Shown piece after piece: positions 1-8,209 of a DNA stretch of 64,000 nucleotides. Each line of letters begins with the position of its first letter. Position 1 is the first letter of the stretch. Under the pieces are notes generated by a model that saw only the letters and a list, made by a program, of their open reading frames with translations, was not told the DNA's origin and searched no databases. The stretch spans positions 2,141,001-2,205,000 of the forward strand of contig NZ_CP102409.1 in assembly GCF_024628725.1 (NCBI RefSeq). The letters run 5' to 3'. The stretch comes from Ruegeria sp. YS9 (lineage in GTDB: Bacteria > Pseudomonadota > Alphaproteobacteria > Rhodobacterales > Rhodobacteraceae). The position numbers and the translations under genes were made by a program.

Positions 1-514
1 GAAAACCTGCGACGTGCCCGCGCAATTGGGCGGTGGCATCCGTGACATGGCCACCATCGAAACCTGGATCGAAAAGGGTCTGGCGCGGGTTATTCTGGGC
101 ACGGTCGCGGTCGAGAACCCCGATCTGGTGCGCGAAGCGGCCAAAGCCTTTCCCGGCAAGGTCGCCGTGGGCATCGACGCGCGCAACGGTCTGGTTGCCA
201 CCAAGGGTTGGGCCGAAGAAACCAATGTTCAGGTAACCGATCTGGCCCGCAGCTTCGAAGACGCGGGCGTGGCCGCGATCATCTACACCGACATCAACCG
301 GGACGGCGCGATGCAGGGCCCCAATGTCGAGGCCACCGCAGAGCTTGCCAAAGCGGTTGAAATACCGGTCATCGCATCTGGCGGCGTTTCCTCGATCGCC
401 GATCTGATCGCCCTGCGCGATTGTGGCGCAGCCCTGAACGGTGCCATTTCCGGACGTGCGCTTTATGATGGGGCGATTGATCTGAAAGAGGCTCTGACGA
501 CGCTCAGAGAATAG
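1..514 (+). CDS. hisA: HisA, 1-(5-phosphoribosyl)-5-[(5-phosphoribosylamino)methylideneamino]imidazole-4-carboxamide isomerase (5' end outside window)
   Basis: HisA catalyses the Amadori isomerisation of ProFAR to PRFAR, the fourth step of histidine synthesis, in the cytosol. About 170 residues of a roughly 240-residue (beta-alpha)8 barrel are present. The frame is open from the window edge, so the N-terminal third lies upstream, and the first in-frame GTG at 14 is internal. Visible motifs are the phosphate loops GGGIR and ASGGVSS and the catalytic-Asp strand YTDINRDG, typical of HisA (HisF in this window has LTSMDRDG at the same place). A DUF2867 gene starts 4 bases after the stop. HisF follows only 3.5 kb later, an unusual separation. 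Confidence 0.96.
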   Translation, partial: KTCDVPAQLGGGIRDMATIETWIEKGLARVILGTVAVENPDLVREAAKAFPGKVAVGIDARNGLVATKGWAEETNVQVTDLARSFEDAGVAAIIYTDINRDGAMQGPNVEATAELAKAVEIPVIASGGVSSIADLIALRDCGAALNGAISGRALYDGAIDLKEALTTLRE

Positions 515-518
515 TTCA

Positions 519-998
519 ATGTTCCATTCGCCGGTAAAGCGTTCCGATCTGTCCGCGCAAAGCCTGCTGCACGAACGGTACAAAACCGGCGACTTTCTGG
601 ACTGCTTCAGCGTCGAATCCGATCTTCCACCGCGCCGGGCCGCGGAAATCATCACCGCGTTCCCCGGATGGGCGATGGCGTTGCTTCGGCTGCGCGGTCT
701 GCTGGTAACACCCTTTGACCTCAGTACGACCGGCCCGGATGCTGACGACAAGTTGGGTATTTTCCCGGTTGAACATGATGACAGGACCGAGGTGATCGCA
801 GGATTCAACGATCGCCACCTGGATTTCCGGGTTTCCGTCCTGTCGGAAAACGGTCGCATCTCGCTGGCCACGTGGGTCCGTCGCCATAACCTTGGCGGGC
901 GCCTGTACCTTGCAGCGATCCTGCCGTTTCACATCCTGATCGCGCGAAACGCGCTTGCGCGTGTGAAAAGCGCAAGCGCAGATCCAAAACGGTCTTAA
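519..998 (+). CDS. DUF2867 domain-containing protein
   Basis: This 159-residue soluble protein resembles the DUF2867 family (function unknown). Conserved-looking parts are the N-terminal DF(L)DCFSV segment, the central GLLVTPFDLS stretch and LGIFPVEHDD followed by the DFRVSVL strand. No signal peptide is visible. The C-terminus is hydrophobic (LAAILPFHILIARNAL) and may pack against a membrane. The ATG lies 4 bases after hisA, so the gene is probably co-transcribed with it. The stop codon overlaps that of the convergent DUF302 gene in a 4-base TTAA. The opposite strand is also open over 516-932, but that frame lacks recognisable protein features. Confidence 0.8.
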   Translation: MFHSPVKRSDLSAQSLLHERYKTGDFLDCFSVESDLPPRRAAEIITAFPGWAMALLRLRGLLVTPFDLSTTGPDADDKLGIFPVEHDDRTEVIAGFNDRHLDFRVSVLSENGRISLATWVRRHNLGGRLYLAAILPFHILIARNALARVKSASADPKRS

Positions 999-1441
999 CC
1001 CGCGGCGGCAGCGGTCAACTTGGCGAGCGCACCGCGCATCTTCTCGATGACTGGTGACTTTTCGACGTCATCCAACTCGTCCATCGTTTCCTTGGGGTCT
1101 TCATAGGCCAACCAGACCTGACCGTTCTCATCCTCGTACGCCTGCACTTTGAGCGGCAGGAACAACCCTGCACGCGGATCGATCTGCATGGCCGGCGTGC
1201 CCAGCGCAGGATTGCCGAAAATCAGCACTTGATTGGCCGGGATGGGCGTACCGACCTTTTCCGCCCCGGCCGCGTGGTCGATGCGGGCGAAGACGGTGGC
1301 CCCTGCGTTGCCAACAGCCGCTTCCAGCGCATCCAGCGCTTCGGCTACGGATTTGTTCGTTTGAACTTTGATGATGTCGTCAGCCATGGCGGCCAAAGCC
1401 CCTCCGAACGAAAGAATTGAAGCAAGTATCAAGCTACGCAT
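995..1441 (-). CDS. Periplasmic DUF302 domain protein
   Basis: The 148-residue product begins with a Sec signal peptide (hydrophobic residues 3-18, cleavage probably after AMA-D). The rest is a DUF302 domain: the alternating strand pattern IIKVQTNKSVAEALDAL, the FARIDHAAGA segment and the conserved VLIFGNPALGTPAMQ motif are all present. DUF302 proteins are small, often periplasmic or cytoplasmic, with no assigned biochemical role. The gene points against the flanking his genes and shares overlapping stop codons with the DUF2867 gene. The start codon is ATG at 1441. The 217 bases up to the next gene hold the likely divergent promoters, with no clear motif. Confidence 0.82.
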   Translation of the reverse strand: MRSLILASILSFGGALAAMADDIIKVQTNKSVAEALDALEAAVGNAGATVFARIDHAAGAEKVGTPIPANQVLIFGNPALGTPAMQIDPRAGLFLPLKVQAYEDENGQVWLAYEDPKETMDELDDVEKSPVIEKMRGALAKLTAAAAG

Positions 1442-1658
1442 ATCGGTTTTCCTTCTGTAATATTCACCCCAATTCTCACAGGTTTTGGAATTCTGACAAT
1501 CACAAGTCTGGCATCAGCAAAGCCTTGCCTGAATTGGAGATGCTCATTTTACCCTTATTTTTGCGAACAATCCGACCAGAAGCCAAACATTTTACTGCGT
1601 TGAGCCATAATTCGGGCGGAATCCCCGCTTAATTCCTTCGTCAAACACAACAACCCGG

Positions 1659-3890
1659 GTGGTACACGTGAGTATTTCCAACCTAGACGTTCCCAACACG
1701 TCCAGATTCAGATCAGCAACCATTGCGATCTTCTGCGCGGCGATTTTCACGAGCGCCAGTCTGCTTTTCTTTGTCCAGCCGCTTTTTGCCAAGCTGGTTC
1801 TTCCCAAGATCGGCGGTGCGCCGGCGGTCTGGACGACCGCAATGCTGTTTTTTCAAGTGGTGCTGATACTCGGGTATGTTTATGCGCATCTGTTGACCAA
1901 ATTTCTGCCCTTGCGCTGGCAGATCATCACCCATTTTGCATTCTGGGTCGCAGCGCTGACTTTCCTGCCGCTGTCCACCAGCGAAAGCTGGAGCTATGAC
2001 GCCTCGACCTCGACCGCGCTGCAAACACTTGGCCTGTTCGCCGTAGGTGTGGGTGTACCTTTTGCGGTATTGTCGGCAAATGCGCCCCTGTTGCAGGCTT
2101 GGTACGCCAAGTCGGGCGGGCCTTCGGCGGATGATCCGTATTTCCTTTACAGCGCCAGTAATGTCGGATCTTTGCTGGCGTTGTTGGCTTTCCCCTTGGT
2201 TGCAGACCCATTTTTTGGCGCCGCTGAGATCAGCCGCGTTTGGCTGATCGGCTTCGTGCTGTTCGGGGCGCTCTTGCTGGGCAGTGGCATGATCGCCCTG
2301 CGGGGATCACGTCACACAGAGGCCTCGGTGCAAACAGCACTCAAGGCCAGTTTCCCCACCCTGCGGCAGATCGCTATCTGGGTGTTCGTCGCCTTCATCC
2401 CCTCTTCCTTGATGCTGTCCTTCACAACGCGGGTCAGCACGGACCTTGGTGCTCTCCCGCTGATCTGGGTCGTTCCGCTGGCGGTCTACATCCTGTCCTT
2501 CATCATTGCCTTCGCCAAATGGAAACACCTGACGCTTGACGCCTTGAACCTGCCCATGCTGGCGGCGCTGGCGGCGGGTGTCGTACTGGTGTCCAAAGTG
2601 GTCAGCGAACATGACGCGCCGGTGGTTATCCTGCTCTATGTCCCGGTGTTGTTCGTCATCGCTCTTTTTGCGCACCGCCTGCTTTACGACATGCGTCCGT
2701 CAGCCGAGCAGTTGACCGTGTTCTACATCGCCCTTTCGGTGGGCGGAGCGATTGGCGGGCTGTTCAACTCGATCGTTGCGCCAATTGCCTTCACACGTGA
2801 GTTGGAGGCGCCAATCACCATGATCCTGGCCGGAGGATTGTTCCTTGTCCGCGCGCCGGGATTTGCCCTTCGCCACGTCATCATGGGCATTGCGGCAAGT
2901 GTTTTCATCCTCGTCATCGCGGGTGCGACACGGGGCGTCGCGGCCCTGAGTGCGGACATCCCGCGCGCAGGCGCCCTGTTCGTGCTGATATTTGCGGTGC
3001 TGTACCTGTTCCGGGCACAGGCCATGCGTATCCCGGTGGTTCTTGCCGTCGTTCTGCTGCCTGCATTTGCAGTAAAGAACAATCCGGTGTTCGAAGATCG
3101 CAGCTTTTTCGGCGTGCATTCGGTGTATTCAAGTGAGGGCTACCGCGTCTACAAGAACGGCACCACGGTGCATGGCTGGCAACGCGAGTCCGAATATGGC
3201 ACTCGGCCAACACCGCTGTCCTATTATCACCCCGAAGGACCAATGGCGCAGGTCATCACGTCGGACTTCGGCAAACAATCCAGCAGCATCGGAATTGTCG
3301 GTCTGGGAACAGGGGCGCTGGCCTGTTACCGGCAGCCTTCGCAAAACTGGGACTTCTTCGAGATCGACGCGACCGTTGACCAGATCGCACGCGACCCTTC
3401 GCTGTTCACCTATCTGTCGGAATGCACACCCGATTCCGAAACCCATCTGGGTGATGCCCGGATCGTTCTGAAACAAAAGCCATTTGCCTTCGACATCCTG
3501 GTCTTGGATGCTTACAGCTCGGACGCGATTCCGCTTCACCTGATCACACGCGAGGCGGTAGAGATGTACACGAGCCGCCTGACAGACGATGGGGTTCTGG
3601 TGTTCCACATCACGAACCGGTTCTACGATCTGGTCCAGCCTTTGGCCCGAATTGCCGACAGTTTGAACCTGACAGCTGCGCATCAAAGGCTGGCCGTGGG
3701 CGAAGAGCAGGTTGAAACCGGAGCCGCCACCAGCAGCGTTGTGATCCTGAGCCCGGACAAATCCCGAATTGAGAGTTTTGTGCAGGACGGAAACTGGCAA
3801 GTCGTTGAAACCGACGGTGCGCAGCCCTGGACCGATGACAAGGCAAACTTGCTCTCGGCGCTGAAACTGCTGAAGAACCGGGATCACTGA
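1659..3890 (+). CDS. Membrane protein with C-terminal spermidine synthase-like domain
   Basis: The 743-residue product has about 14 hydrophobic segments over residues 20-480, followed by a soluble domain (about 490-743) with a spermidine-synthase-type Rossmann fold. Seen motifs are the glycine-rich IVGLGTG, the acidic strand end FFEID, GDARIVL and [10 protein letters not shown], which correspond to the SAM/polyamine pocket of SpeE. The family is known as fused MFS/spermidine synthase. No substrate is established, so polyamine synthesis is not a safe inference. A GTG at 1659 or GTG at 1668 could start it, and neither has a strong ribosome-binding site. It sits alone between hisA and hisF, transcribed with them. 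Confidence 0.8.
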   Translation: MVHVSISNLDVPNTSRFRSATIAIFCAAIFTSASLLFFVQPLFAKLVLPKIGGAPAVWTTAMLFFQVVLILGYVYAHLLTKFLPLRWQIITHFAFWVAALTFLPLSTSESWSYDASTSTALQTLGLFAVGVGVPFAVLSANAPLLQAWYAKSGGPSADDPYFLYSASNVGSLLALLAFPLVADPFFGAAEISRVWLIGFVLFGALLLGSGMIALRGSRHTEASVQTALKASFPTLRQIAIWVFVAFIPSSLMLSFTTRVSTDLGALPLIWVVPLAVYILSFIIAFAKWKHLTLDALNLPMLAALAAGVVLVSKVVSEHDAPVVILLYVPVLFVIALFAHRLLYDMRPSAEQLTVFYIALSVGGAIGGLFNSIVAPIAFTRELEAPITMILAGGLFLVRAPGFALRHVIMGIAASVFILVIAGATRGVAALSADIPRAGALFVLIFAVLYLFRAQAMRIPVVLAVVLLPAFAVKNNPVFEDRSFFGVHSVYSSEGYRVYKNGTTVHGWQRESEYGTRPTPLSYYHPEGPMAQVITSDFGKQSSSIGIVGLGTGALACYRQPSQNWDFFEIDATVDQIARDPSLFTYLSECTPDSETHLGDARIVLKQKPFAFDILVLDAYSSDAIPLHLITREAVEMYTSRLTDDGVLVFHITNRFYDLVQPLARIADSLNLTAAHQRLAVGEEQVETGAATSSVVILSPDKSRIESFVQDGNWQVVETDGAQPWTDDKANLLSALKLLKNRDH

Positions 3891-4002
3891 AGCTGGACAC
3901 CCGCGCTGCCCATGGCCGGTGCGATCCGGGCCATGGGCGTCAAAACGTCTGTGGCATCAGCGGCGCTTTGTCGGTAAAGGTCCGGCAAAGAAGGACGATC
4001 AG

Positions 4003-4764
4003 ATGCTGAAGACCCGGATCATTCCCTGCCTTGATGTTGCCGATGGCCGCGTGGTCAAAGGCGTGAATTTCGTCGGTCTGCGCGATGCCGGCGATCCCGT
4101 GGAATCGGCCAAGGCGTATGACGCCGCAGGCGCGGACGAGATCTGTTTTCTGGACATCCACGCCACCCACGAAAACCGCGGCACCATGTTCGACGTGGTA
4201 CAGCGCACGGCCGAGCAGTGCTTTGTACCTCTGACAGTCGGCGGCGGCGTTCGGACCAAAGATGATGTACGCGCCCTGTTGCTGGCAGGGGCAGACAAGG
4301 TCAGCTTCAACTCGGCTGCCGTTGCCAATCCCGACGTGATCGCGGAATCGGCAGATCAATTCGGCAGCCAGTGCATCGTCTGCGCCATCGACGCCAAGAC
4401 GGTCAGTCCCGGCAAGTGGGAGATTTTCACCCATGGCGGACGCAAGCCCACGGGCATTGACGCGGTAGAATTCGCAAAAACCGTTGTCGCCAAAGGCGCC
4501 GGAGAAATCCTGCTGACCTCGATGGATCGCGACGGCACCAAAGCTGGTTTCAACCTGCCCCTGACCCGTGCGATTTCCGATGCTGTGGACGTGCCCGTGA
4601 TCGCAAGCGGCGGTGTCGGCAATCTGGACCATCTTGTCGAAGGCGTCACCGAAGGCGGCGCGAGTGCGGTGCTTGCTGCCTCGATCTTCCATTTCGGCGA
4701 ATACACGATCCGCGAAGCCAAAGAGCATATGGCCGCCGCTGGCATTCCGATGAGGCTGACATGA
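4003..4764 (+). CDS. hisF: HisF, imidazole glycerol phosphate synthase cyclase subunit
   Basis: HisF closes the imidazole ring, turning PRFAR and HisH-supplied ammonia into imidazole glycerol phosphate and AICAR. The 253-residue length is standard. The start chosen is the ATG at 4003, preceded by AAGGA at 3991-3995, giving the family N-terminus [12 protein letters not shown] with catalytic Asp11. Second catalytic Asp is in LTSMDRDGT. The phosphate loops GGGVR and ASGGVG are intact. An in-frame extension to 3919 exists but has no family similarity. hisE overlaps the stop by 4 bases (ATGA), indicating translational coupling. Confidence 0.97.
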   Translation: MLKTRIIPCLDVADGRVVKGVNFVGLRDAGDPVESAKAYDAAGADEICFLDIHATHENRGTMFDVVQRTAEQCFVPLTVGGGVRTKDDVRALLLAGADKVSFNSAAVANPDVIAESADQFGSQCIVCAIDAKTVSPGKWEIFTHGGRKPTGIDAVEFAKTVVAKGAGEILLTSMDRDGTKAGFNLPLTRAISDAVDVPVIASGGVGNLDHLVEGVTEGGASAVLAASIFHFGEYTIREAKEHMAAAGIPMRLT

Positions 4765-5078
4765 GTATTCTACACGACCTTGCTGCCACGATCGAGGCAC
4801 GTAAAGGGGCGGATCCCGATTCAAGCTGGACAGCCAAGCTGCTTGCAAAGGGTCCCGAGAAATGCGCCGAGAAATTTGGTGAAGAAGCCATCGAAGCCAT
4901 CATCGAAGCCACGAAGGGCGATCAGGCCAAGCTGACCGCCGAAGCCGCAGACGTGCTGTACCACCTGCTGGTCATGCTGGCTGCGCGAGACGTGGCGCTG
5001 GAAGATGTCCTGGCCGAGCTTGCGCGCCGTCAGGGCATCAGCGGAATTGCCGAAAAAGCCGCCCGCCCCAAAGGGTAA
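4761..5078 (+). CDS. hisE: HisE, phosphoribosyl-ATP pyrophosphatase
   Basis: HisE hydrolyses phosphoribosyl-ATP to phosphoribosyl-AMP and pyrophosphate, the second step of histidine synthesis. The 105-residue all-helical protein has the MazG-like metal-binding pattern: [13 protein letters not shown] and [13 protein letters not shown], supplying Glu/Asp ligands for magnesium. It is the stand-alone form, not fused to HisI. It starts inside the hisF stop codon and ends the his cluster in this window. No intrinsic terminator is apparent in the 69 bases before the next gene. Confidence 0.95.
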   Translation: MSILHDLAATIEARKGADPDSSWTAKLLAKGPEKCAEKFGEEAIEAIIEATKGDQAKLTAEAADVLYHLLVMLAARDVALEDVLAELARRQGISGIAEKAARPKG

Positions 5079-5147
5079 CGGCCGGGTTCCGCGCCGCCGC
5101 AACGGCCGCTATACTCGGGCGTCAGAATGACAGGCCGAGGGCGCGAC

Positions 5148-5720
5148 ATGATCCGAGTTTTGATGCTTGTGGCAACGCTTGCCACCGTTGCGGCATGTGC
5201 GGCGCCTCCCCCCTCGACCGGGGGTGAAGTACAACGCCTGACAGCCGAAATTCAGCGGCTTGGCCCGGATATCGATCCTGAAGAGGCCCGCCGGGCGGCG
5301 CAAGTCGCCTATTCCTATACCGCGCAGCTGGTGGACGAATACCAGATCACCGATCCGCCGCTGATCCACAATGCAAAGGTCAACAAGGGATTGCGCCCGC
5401 GTGGTCTGTGCTGGCATTGGGCCGAGGATATCGAGCGTCGCCTGAAACAGGAAAACTTCCAGACGCTGGAATTGCACCGCGCCATCGCCAACGCCGACAA
5501 TCCGCTGAGGATCGACCACAGCACGGCGATTATCAGTCGCAAGGGAGAGTCGTTGTATGAGGGCGTCGTGCTGGACCCCTGGCGCTATGGCGGGGTGTTG
5601 TTCTGGGCACCACTTGTCGAGGATACCCGTTATGAGTGGGTGCCACGTGACGTCGTGCTGGAAAAACGACGAAAGGAACAGGTGGCCCGCCTGAAACCAT
5701 ATCAGCCAGCAACGCCCTAA
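5148..5720 (+). CDS. Lipoprotein with possible transglutaminase/papain-like Cys-His-Asp triad
   Basis: This 190-residue protein has a lipoprotein signal (hydrophobic residues 3-15, lipobox TVAAC with Cys17). The ATG at 5148 is preferred because an AGGG lies 8 bases upstream, and the ATG at 5127 would add seven polar residues. I do not recognise a named family. In order, the mature part has GLCWHWAED (Cys88), RIDHSTAII (His124) and VVLDPWRYGG (Asp143). This order and spacing resemble transglutaminase-like or NlpC-like thiol enzymes, so a peptidase or amidase role at the cell envelope is possible but inferred. Its stop overlaps that of the convergent CoA-binding gene (CTAA, 5717-5720). Confidence 0.75.
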   Translation: MIRVLMLVATLATVAACAAPPPSTGGEVQRLTAEIQRLGPDIDPEEARRAAQVAYSYTAQLVDEYQITDPPLIHNAKVNKGLRPRGLCWHWAEDIERRLKQENFQTLELHRAIANADNPLRIDHSTAIISRKGESLYEGVVLDPWRYGGVLFWAPLVEDTRYEWVPRDVVLEKRRKEQVARLKPYQPATP

Positions 5721-6187
5721 AGCTTGGACGAGATGATCCCGGTGGAAAACCCGCCCATGCGCAGCTCGCCAAACAGGCGCTGATATTCGATCTTCGGACA
5801 GCGGTTCATCACCACGTCAACACCGCGGGCCTCGGCCTTGGCTGCCGCATCGGGGTGTTCAACCCCGATCTGCATCCAGATCGTGCCGAGCGTCGGGAAT
5901 GCATCCAACGCTTCGTCCACAATGGGCGGCACGGATTCGGACCGCCGGAAGATGTCTACCATGTCCACGGGTTCGGATATTTCCGAAAGGCTGCCTCGTA
6001 CCGTCTGGCCAAACAGGTCTTTCCCGGCATGGCCCGGATTGACCGGGATCACGTTGAACCCTTTCAACGAAAGGTAGCGGGCGACGTAATAGCTGGGTCG
6101 CACCGGGTTCATGGACACCCCGACAACGGCAACGGTCTTGGTGCGTTGCAGAATGGTTCTCAGGTGCTGATCGGAATAGTCTGACAT
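5717..6187 (-). CDS. CoA-binding protein, YccU family
   Basis: The 156-residue protein has a Rossmann-like CoA-binding domain as in succinyl-CoA synthetase alpha and YccU. Visible features are VAVVGVSMNPVRPSYYVARYL (nucleotide loop), NVIPVNPGHAGKDLFGQ, the VDMVDIFRRSE strand and IWMQIGVEHPDA, ending with the conserved NRCPKIEY. Members bind CoA in vitro, but their physiological role is not known. The ATG at 6187 has AAGGA about 7 bases upstream. Unusually, an intrinsic terminator ends only about 17-23 bases before this start, so expression probably depends on a regulated leader or on a promoter inside the terminator region. Confidence 0.9.
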   Translation of the reverse strand: MSDYSDQHLRTILQRTKTVAVVGVSMNPVRPSYYVARYLSLKGFNVIPVNPGHAGKDLFGQTVRGSLSEISEPVDMVDIFRRSESVPPIVDEALDAFPTLGTIWMQIGVEHPDAAAKAEARGVDVVMNRCPKIEYQRLFGELRMGGFSTGIISSKL

Positions 6188-6204
6188 GCCCTATCCTTAG
6201 CAGG

Positions 6205-6310
6205 GTTCCAAAAAGAAAAAAGCGCCCAAGAAGTCTTGGGCGCCAGTTGTTGGAACGAGGGACAGTGAAATGACCCGCGGCAGTTCCATTCCGCGGTCAC
6301 TGTGACATTT
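6205..6310 (-). ncRNA. Candidate structured leader or small RNA before the CoA-binding gene
   Basis: On the minus strand this interval can form a hairpin with CCGCGG arms (6291-6296 and 6275-6280) around a 10-base loop containing TGGAAC, flanked by CAGTGA and TCACTG arms. Then come a linker with GTTCCAA (6256-6250), a 10-bp terminator stem with a T-rich tail, and TTGGAAC (6211-6205) just upstream of the ribosome-binding site. The linker can pair either with the hairpin loop or with the distal TTGGAAC. No known riboswitch class was recognised. It could be a leader, or the end of an independent small RNA. This is inference from pairing only. Confidence 0.4.
6210..6243 (-). terminator. Intrinsic terminator directly upstream of the CoA-binding gene
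   Basis: Perfect 10-bp inverted repeat GCGCCCAAGA (6222-6231) and TCTTGGGCGC (6234-6243), followed on the minus strand by TTTTTTCTTTTT. It could end transcripts from the YHS gene (stop at 6384) or terminate conditionally in the leader of the CoA-binding gene, whose ATG is 23 bases further on. Confidence 0.85.
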
Positions 6311-6383
6311 AGGCATATATTTGGGAAAAAAAAGAGGAGCGGCGCATTTTTGTGATGACTCTTCACGATTGCCTGATTCCCGA

Positions 6384-6860
6384 TCATTCCTGATAGAGGA
6401 GTGCCGGCCAGTTTTGTTCAGCCATCTCAATGTATTCTGCCTGATCCCGCTGCCAGACTTCTTCGATTTCGATCGAGTGCGTCAGGTACAGACGACCATC
6501 CACAACTTTCCAGGCCTTGGGGTCTGCACTCTTCAGAACGCCCATCGCCATCGCATATGAACAATACCCGCCGAACTGCGGCGCGAAAGCACGGGGGTTG
6601 CTTTCGAAAAGTTCGCGATTCTCCTGCGAGGTGAAATGCCACCGCGCTCCTTTCCACATCACGGAATTCTCGGGCATGCCCATGATGGGCGTAGAACTGT
6701 CGAAAAAGGATACGGCATCATACCCGGCCAACGCCACCCCTTCGGTGGTGTAGTACACGGGCCTTTCCTGCGCATACGTGGCAGGCGCCAGAAAAAAAGC
6801 GCACAGCGCGCCAAGTGTGGAACGTCGGGTCAGCATTGTCATGTCAGAATCTGAATTCAT
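6384..6860 (-). CDS. YHS domain-containing protein with signal peptide
   Basis: The product (158 residues from the ATG at 6860) has a twin-arginine-like leader (LTRRSTLGALCAFFLAPATYA) and a YHS domain: LAGYDAVSFFD, MWKGARWHFTSQENRELFE and FAPQFGGYCSYAMAMG. YHS domains are small, often metal-associated modules fused to copper ATPases or monooxygenases. Stand-alone exported forms are common in roseobacters and have no fixed function. Internal ATGs at 6842 and 6836 are alternative starts, and none of the three has a clear ribosome-binding site. No obvious terminator lies in the first 140 bases downstream before the stem at 6222-6243. Confidence 0.85.
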   Translation of the reverse strand: MNSDSDMTMLTRRSTLGALCAFFLAPATYAQERPVYYTTEGVALAGYDAVSFFDSSTPIMGMPENSVMWKGARWHFTSQENRELFESNPRAFAPQFGGYCSYAMAMGVLKSADPKAWKVVDGRLYLTHSIEIEEVWQRDQAEYIEMAEQNWPALLYQE

Positions 6861-6939
6861 TGGGGTATGAAGATGCAATTTTTTGCTGCATGCGGAACCC
6901 CTGTTGACGTGGATGTGAACGCTCTTCACCCAAATTCGT

Positions 6940-7221
6940 TCAATCAAAGATATCTTCGATCACATCCAAGGCTTCATCGAATACGCGCGAGAACATGCTC
7001 TTTTTCTTCTTTTTTCGCTTGGCCTTCCGCGGAGGGGTGTGAGAAACCGCAGATCGCACCGTTTTGGAAGGCGCGGCCTTCCGCTTGGGCAGCATCTTCA
7101 GATCATGCAGAGGTGCGCCACAACTGGAACAGCTCAGCTCGTGCCGCTCCTTGCCCCTCAGGACCAACGCTGCCCGGGTCCCGCAATAGCAGCAGGTCGC
7201 GATTTTTGATGGACCGGGAAT
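6940..7221 (-). CDS. Small zinc-ribbon protein with lysine-rich tail, probable AUU start
   Basis: A 93-residue protein with two CxxC knuckles (Cys10-Cys13 and Cys31-Cys34) forming a zinc ribbon, a basic run (RKAKRKKKKKS, residues about 65-75) and an acidic helical end. No ATG, GTG or TTG precedes the first knuckle. An ATT codon at 7221-7219 lies 6 bases after a perfect AAGGAG (7233-7228), immediately behind the rlmB stop codon. The only conventional start, TTG at 7167, would delete the first knuckle and has no such site. A conserved small protein in roseobacters of unknown role; nucleic-acid binding is an inference from ribbon and charge. Confidence 0.75.
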   Translation of the reverse strand: MPGPSKIATCCYCGTRAALVLRGKERHELSCSSCGAPLHDLKMLPKRKAAPSKTVRSAVSHTPPRKAKRKKKKKSMFSRVFDEALDVIEDIFD

Positions 7222-7238
7222 AGCGCTCTCCTTTTTTG

Positions 7239-8009
7239 TCAGGGCCGGGATGCATATAGGGCGATTGCCGCCGCATTTGAGACATTCAGCGATCCGAATC
7301 CCCCGGCTGCGTCAATTTTCACCAATTGATCCACGGTTTCCTTCGTCTTTTGGCGCAATCCCGGGCCTTCCGCCCCAAGAACAAGTGCGACGGGGCGGTC
7401 CCGACCGTCGCTCAGCGCGCCTTCGATCGTCACGTCTGCTTCTCCGTCCAGCCCAAGGACCAGAAATCCCATATTCTGTAGTTCAACAATTGTGTCGGCA
7501 AGGTTGCGCATCCGCAGGTAAGGTTGACGCTCCAGCGCGCCGCTGGCGGTTTTTGCCAGTGCCCCGGTCTCGGGCGCGGAATGGTGGCGCGTGCCAATCA
7601 CGGCACTGGCACCCAGAACCTCGGCCGAACGCAGAATCGCACCGACATTGTGCGGGTCCGTGACGCGGTCCAGAAGAATGACGCGCGGGTTTTCCCGACC
7701 GATGCAGTTTTCGGCCAGACCGCCCCAGTCCAGTGGTTTCACCTCCAGCGCGGCCCCCTGGTGCACCGAGCCTGCATCAATGGGCGCCGTAAACTTGCGC
7801 GGATCAGCCATCTCGGGCTCGATACCAGAGAATTCAATCGCTTCCGCCAGTTTATCCCGCGCATTGCGCGTTACGATCAGGCGCAGTTTCTGCCGATTTG
7901 GGTTCATCAAGGCGTCGCGAACCGCATGCAGACCGAACAGCCAAACGGTTTCAGCAGCCGCGGCCTTGCGCGCCTGTTCCTTCTCAACGACCCATTTGGG
8001 TTTCTTCAT
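7239..8009 (-). CDS. rlmB: TrmH/SpoU-family 23S rRNA 2'-O-ribose methyltransferase (RlmB type)
   Basis: A 256-residue SAM-dependent methyltransferase of the SPOUT class, most like RlmB, which methylates the ribose of G2251 in the 23S rRNA P-loop. The N-terminal substrate-binding domain includes VWLFGLHAVRDAL. The catalytic domain has motif 1 LLDRVTDPHNVGAILRSAE (Asn and Arg), motif 2 PVALVLGAEGPGLR and motif 3 SLNVSNAAAIALY, forming the trefoil-knot SAM site. The zinc-ribbon gene follows in the same direction with its ribosome-binding site starting 5 bases after this stop. tRNA-Tyr lies divergently 117 bases upstream, so two translation-related genes share this promoter region. Confidence 0.92.
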   Translation of the reverse strand: MKKPKWVVEKEQARKAAAAETVWLFGLHAVRDALMNPNRQKLRLIVTRNARDKLAEAIEFSGIEPEMADPRKFTAPIDAGSVHQGAALEVKPLDWGGLAENCIGRENPRVILLDRVTDPHNVGAILRSAEVLGASAVIGTRHHSAPETGALAKTASGALERQPYLRMRNLADTIVELQNMGFLVLGLDGEADVTIEGALSDGRDRPVALVLGAEGPGLRQKTKETVDQLVKIDAAGGFGSLNVSNAAAIALYASRP

Positions 8010-8065
8010 TTTTCAGGCCTCCGGGCCAAGAGTTCGGTTTCCTGCGCCAAAGCGAAATTTTCCTG

Positions 8066-8094
8066 TTGACGCTCCTTTGGTGCGCTAGTAATCA
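8066..8094 (+). promoter_or_regulatory. Sigma-70 type promoter of tRNA-Tyr
   Basis: TTGACG (8066-8071), a 17-base spacer, then TAATCA (8089-8094). Transcription would begin near 8101, about 25 bases before the mature tRNA. Spacing is ideal and the -35 box matches consensus at five of six positions. Confidence 0.65.
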
Positions 8095-8125
8095 CGCCTC
8101 CACGTCAGGTGCAACGCCTGACAGT

Positions 8126-8209
8126 GGGCGACAGGCCGCAAGGTGTGGCAGGGGACTGTAACTCCCTCGCGGAGACGCACGCCTGGTTCGATTCCAGGGT
8201 CGCCCACCA
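8126..8209 (+). tRNA. tRNA-Tyr (GTA), CCA encoded
   Basis: An 84-base type II tRNA. The acceptor arms GGGCGAC (8126-8132) and GTCGCCC (8199-8205) pair fully, followed by discriminator A and encoded CCA. The anticodon stem GGGGA/TCCCT holds the loop CTGTAAC, anticodon GTA, reading UAC and UAU. The T arm is CCTGG-TTCGATT-CCAGG, and the long variable arm fits bacterial tRNA-Tyr. Its 3' end is part of a 9-bp inverted repeat with 8227-8235. Confidence 0.95.

Noticed and set aside
6205..6310. Known SAM-II or SAM-V riboswitch in front of the CoA-binding gene
   Set aside because: The conserved core bases of those classes were not found, although the position near the ribosome-binding site is similar.
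6324..6332. Run of eight T (minus strand) after the YHS gene as a terminator
   Set aside because: No stable stem precedes it. The real stem-loop with U tract is at 6222-6243.
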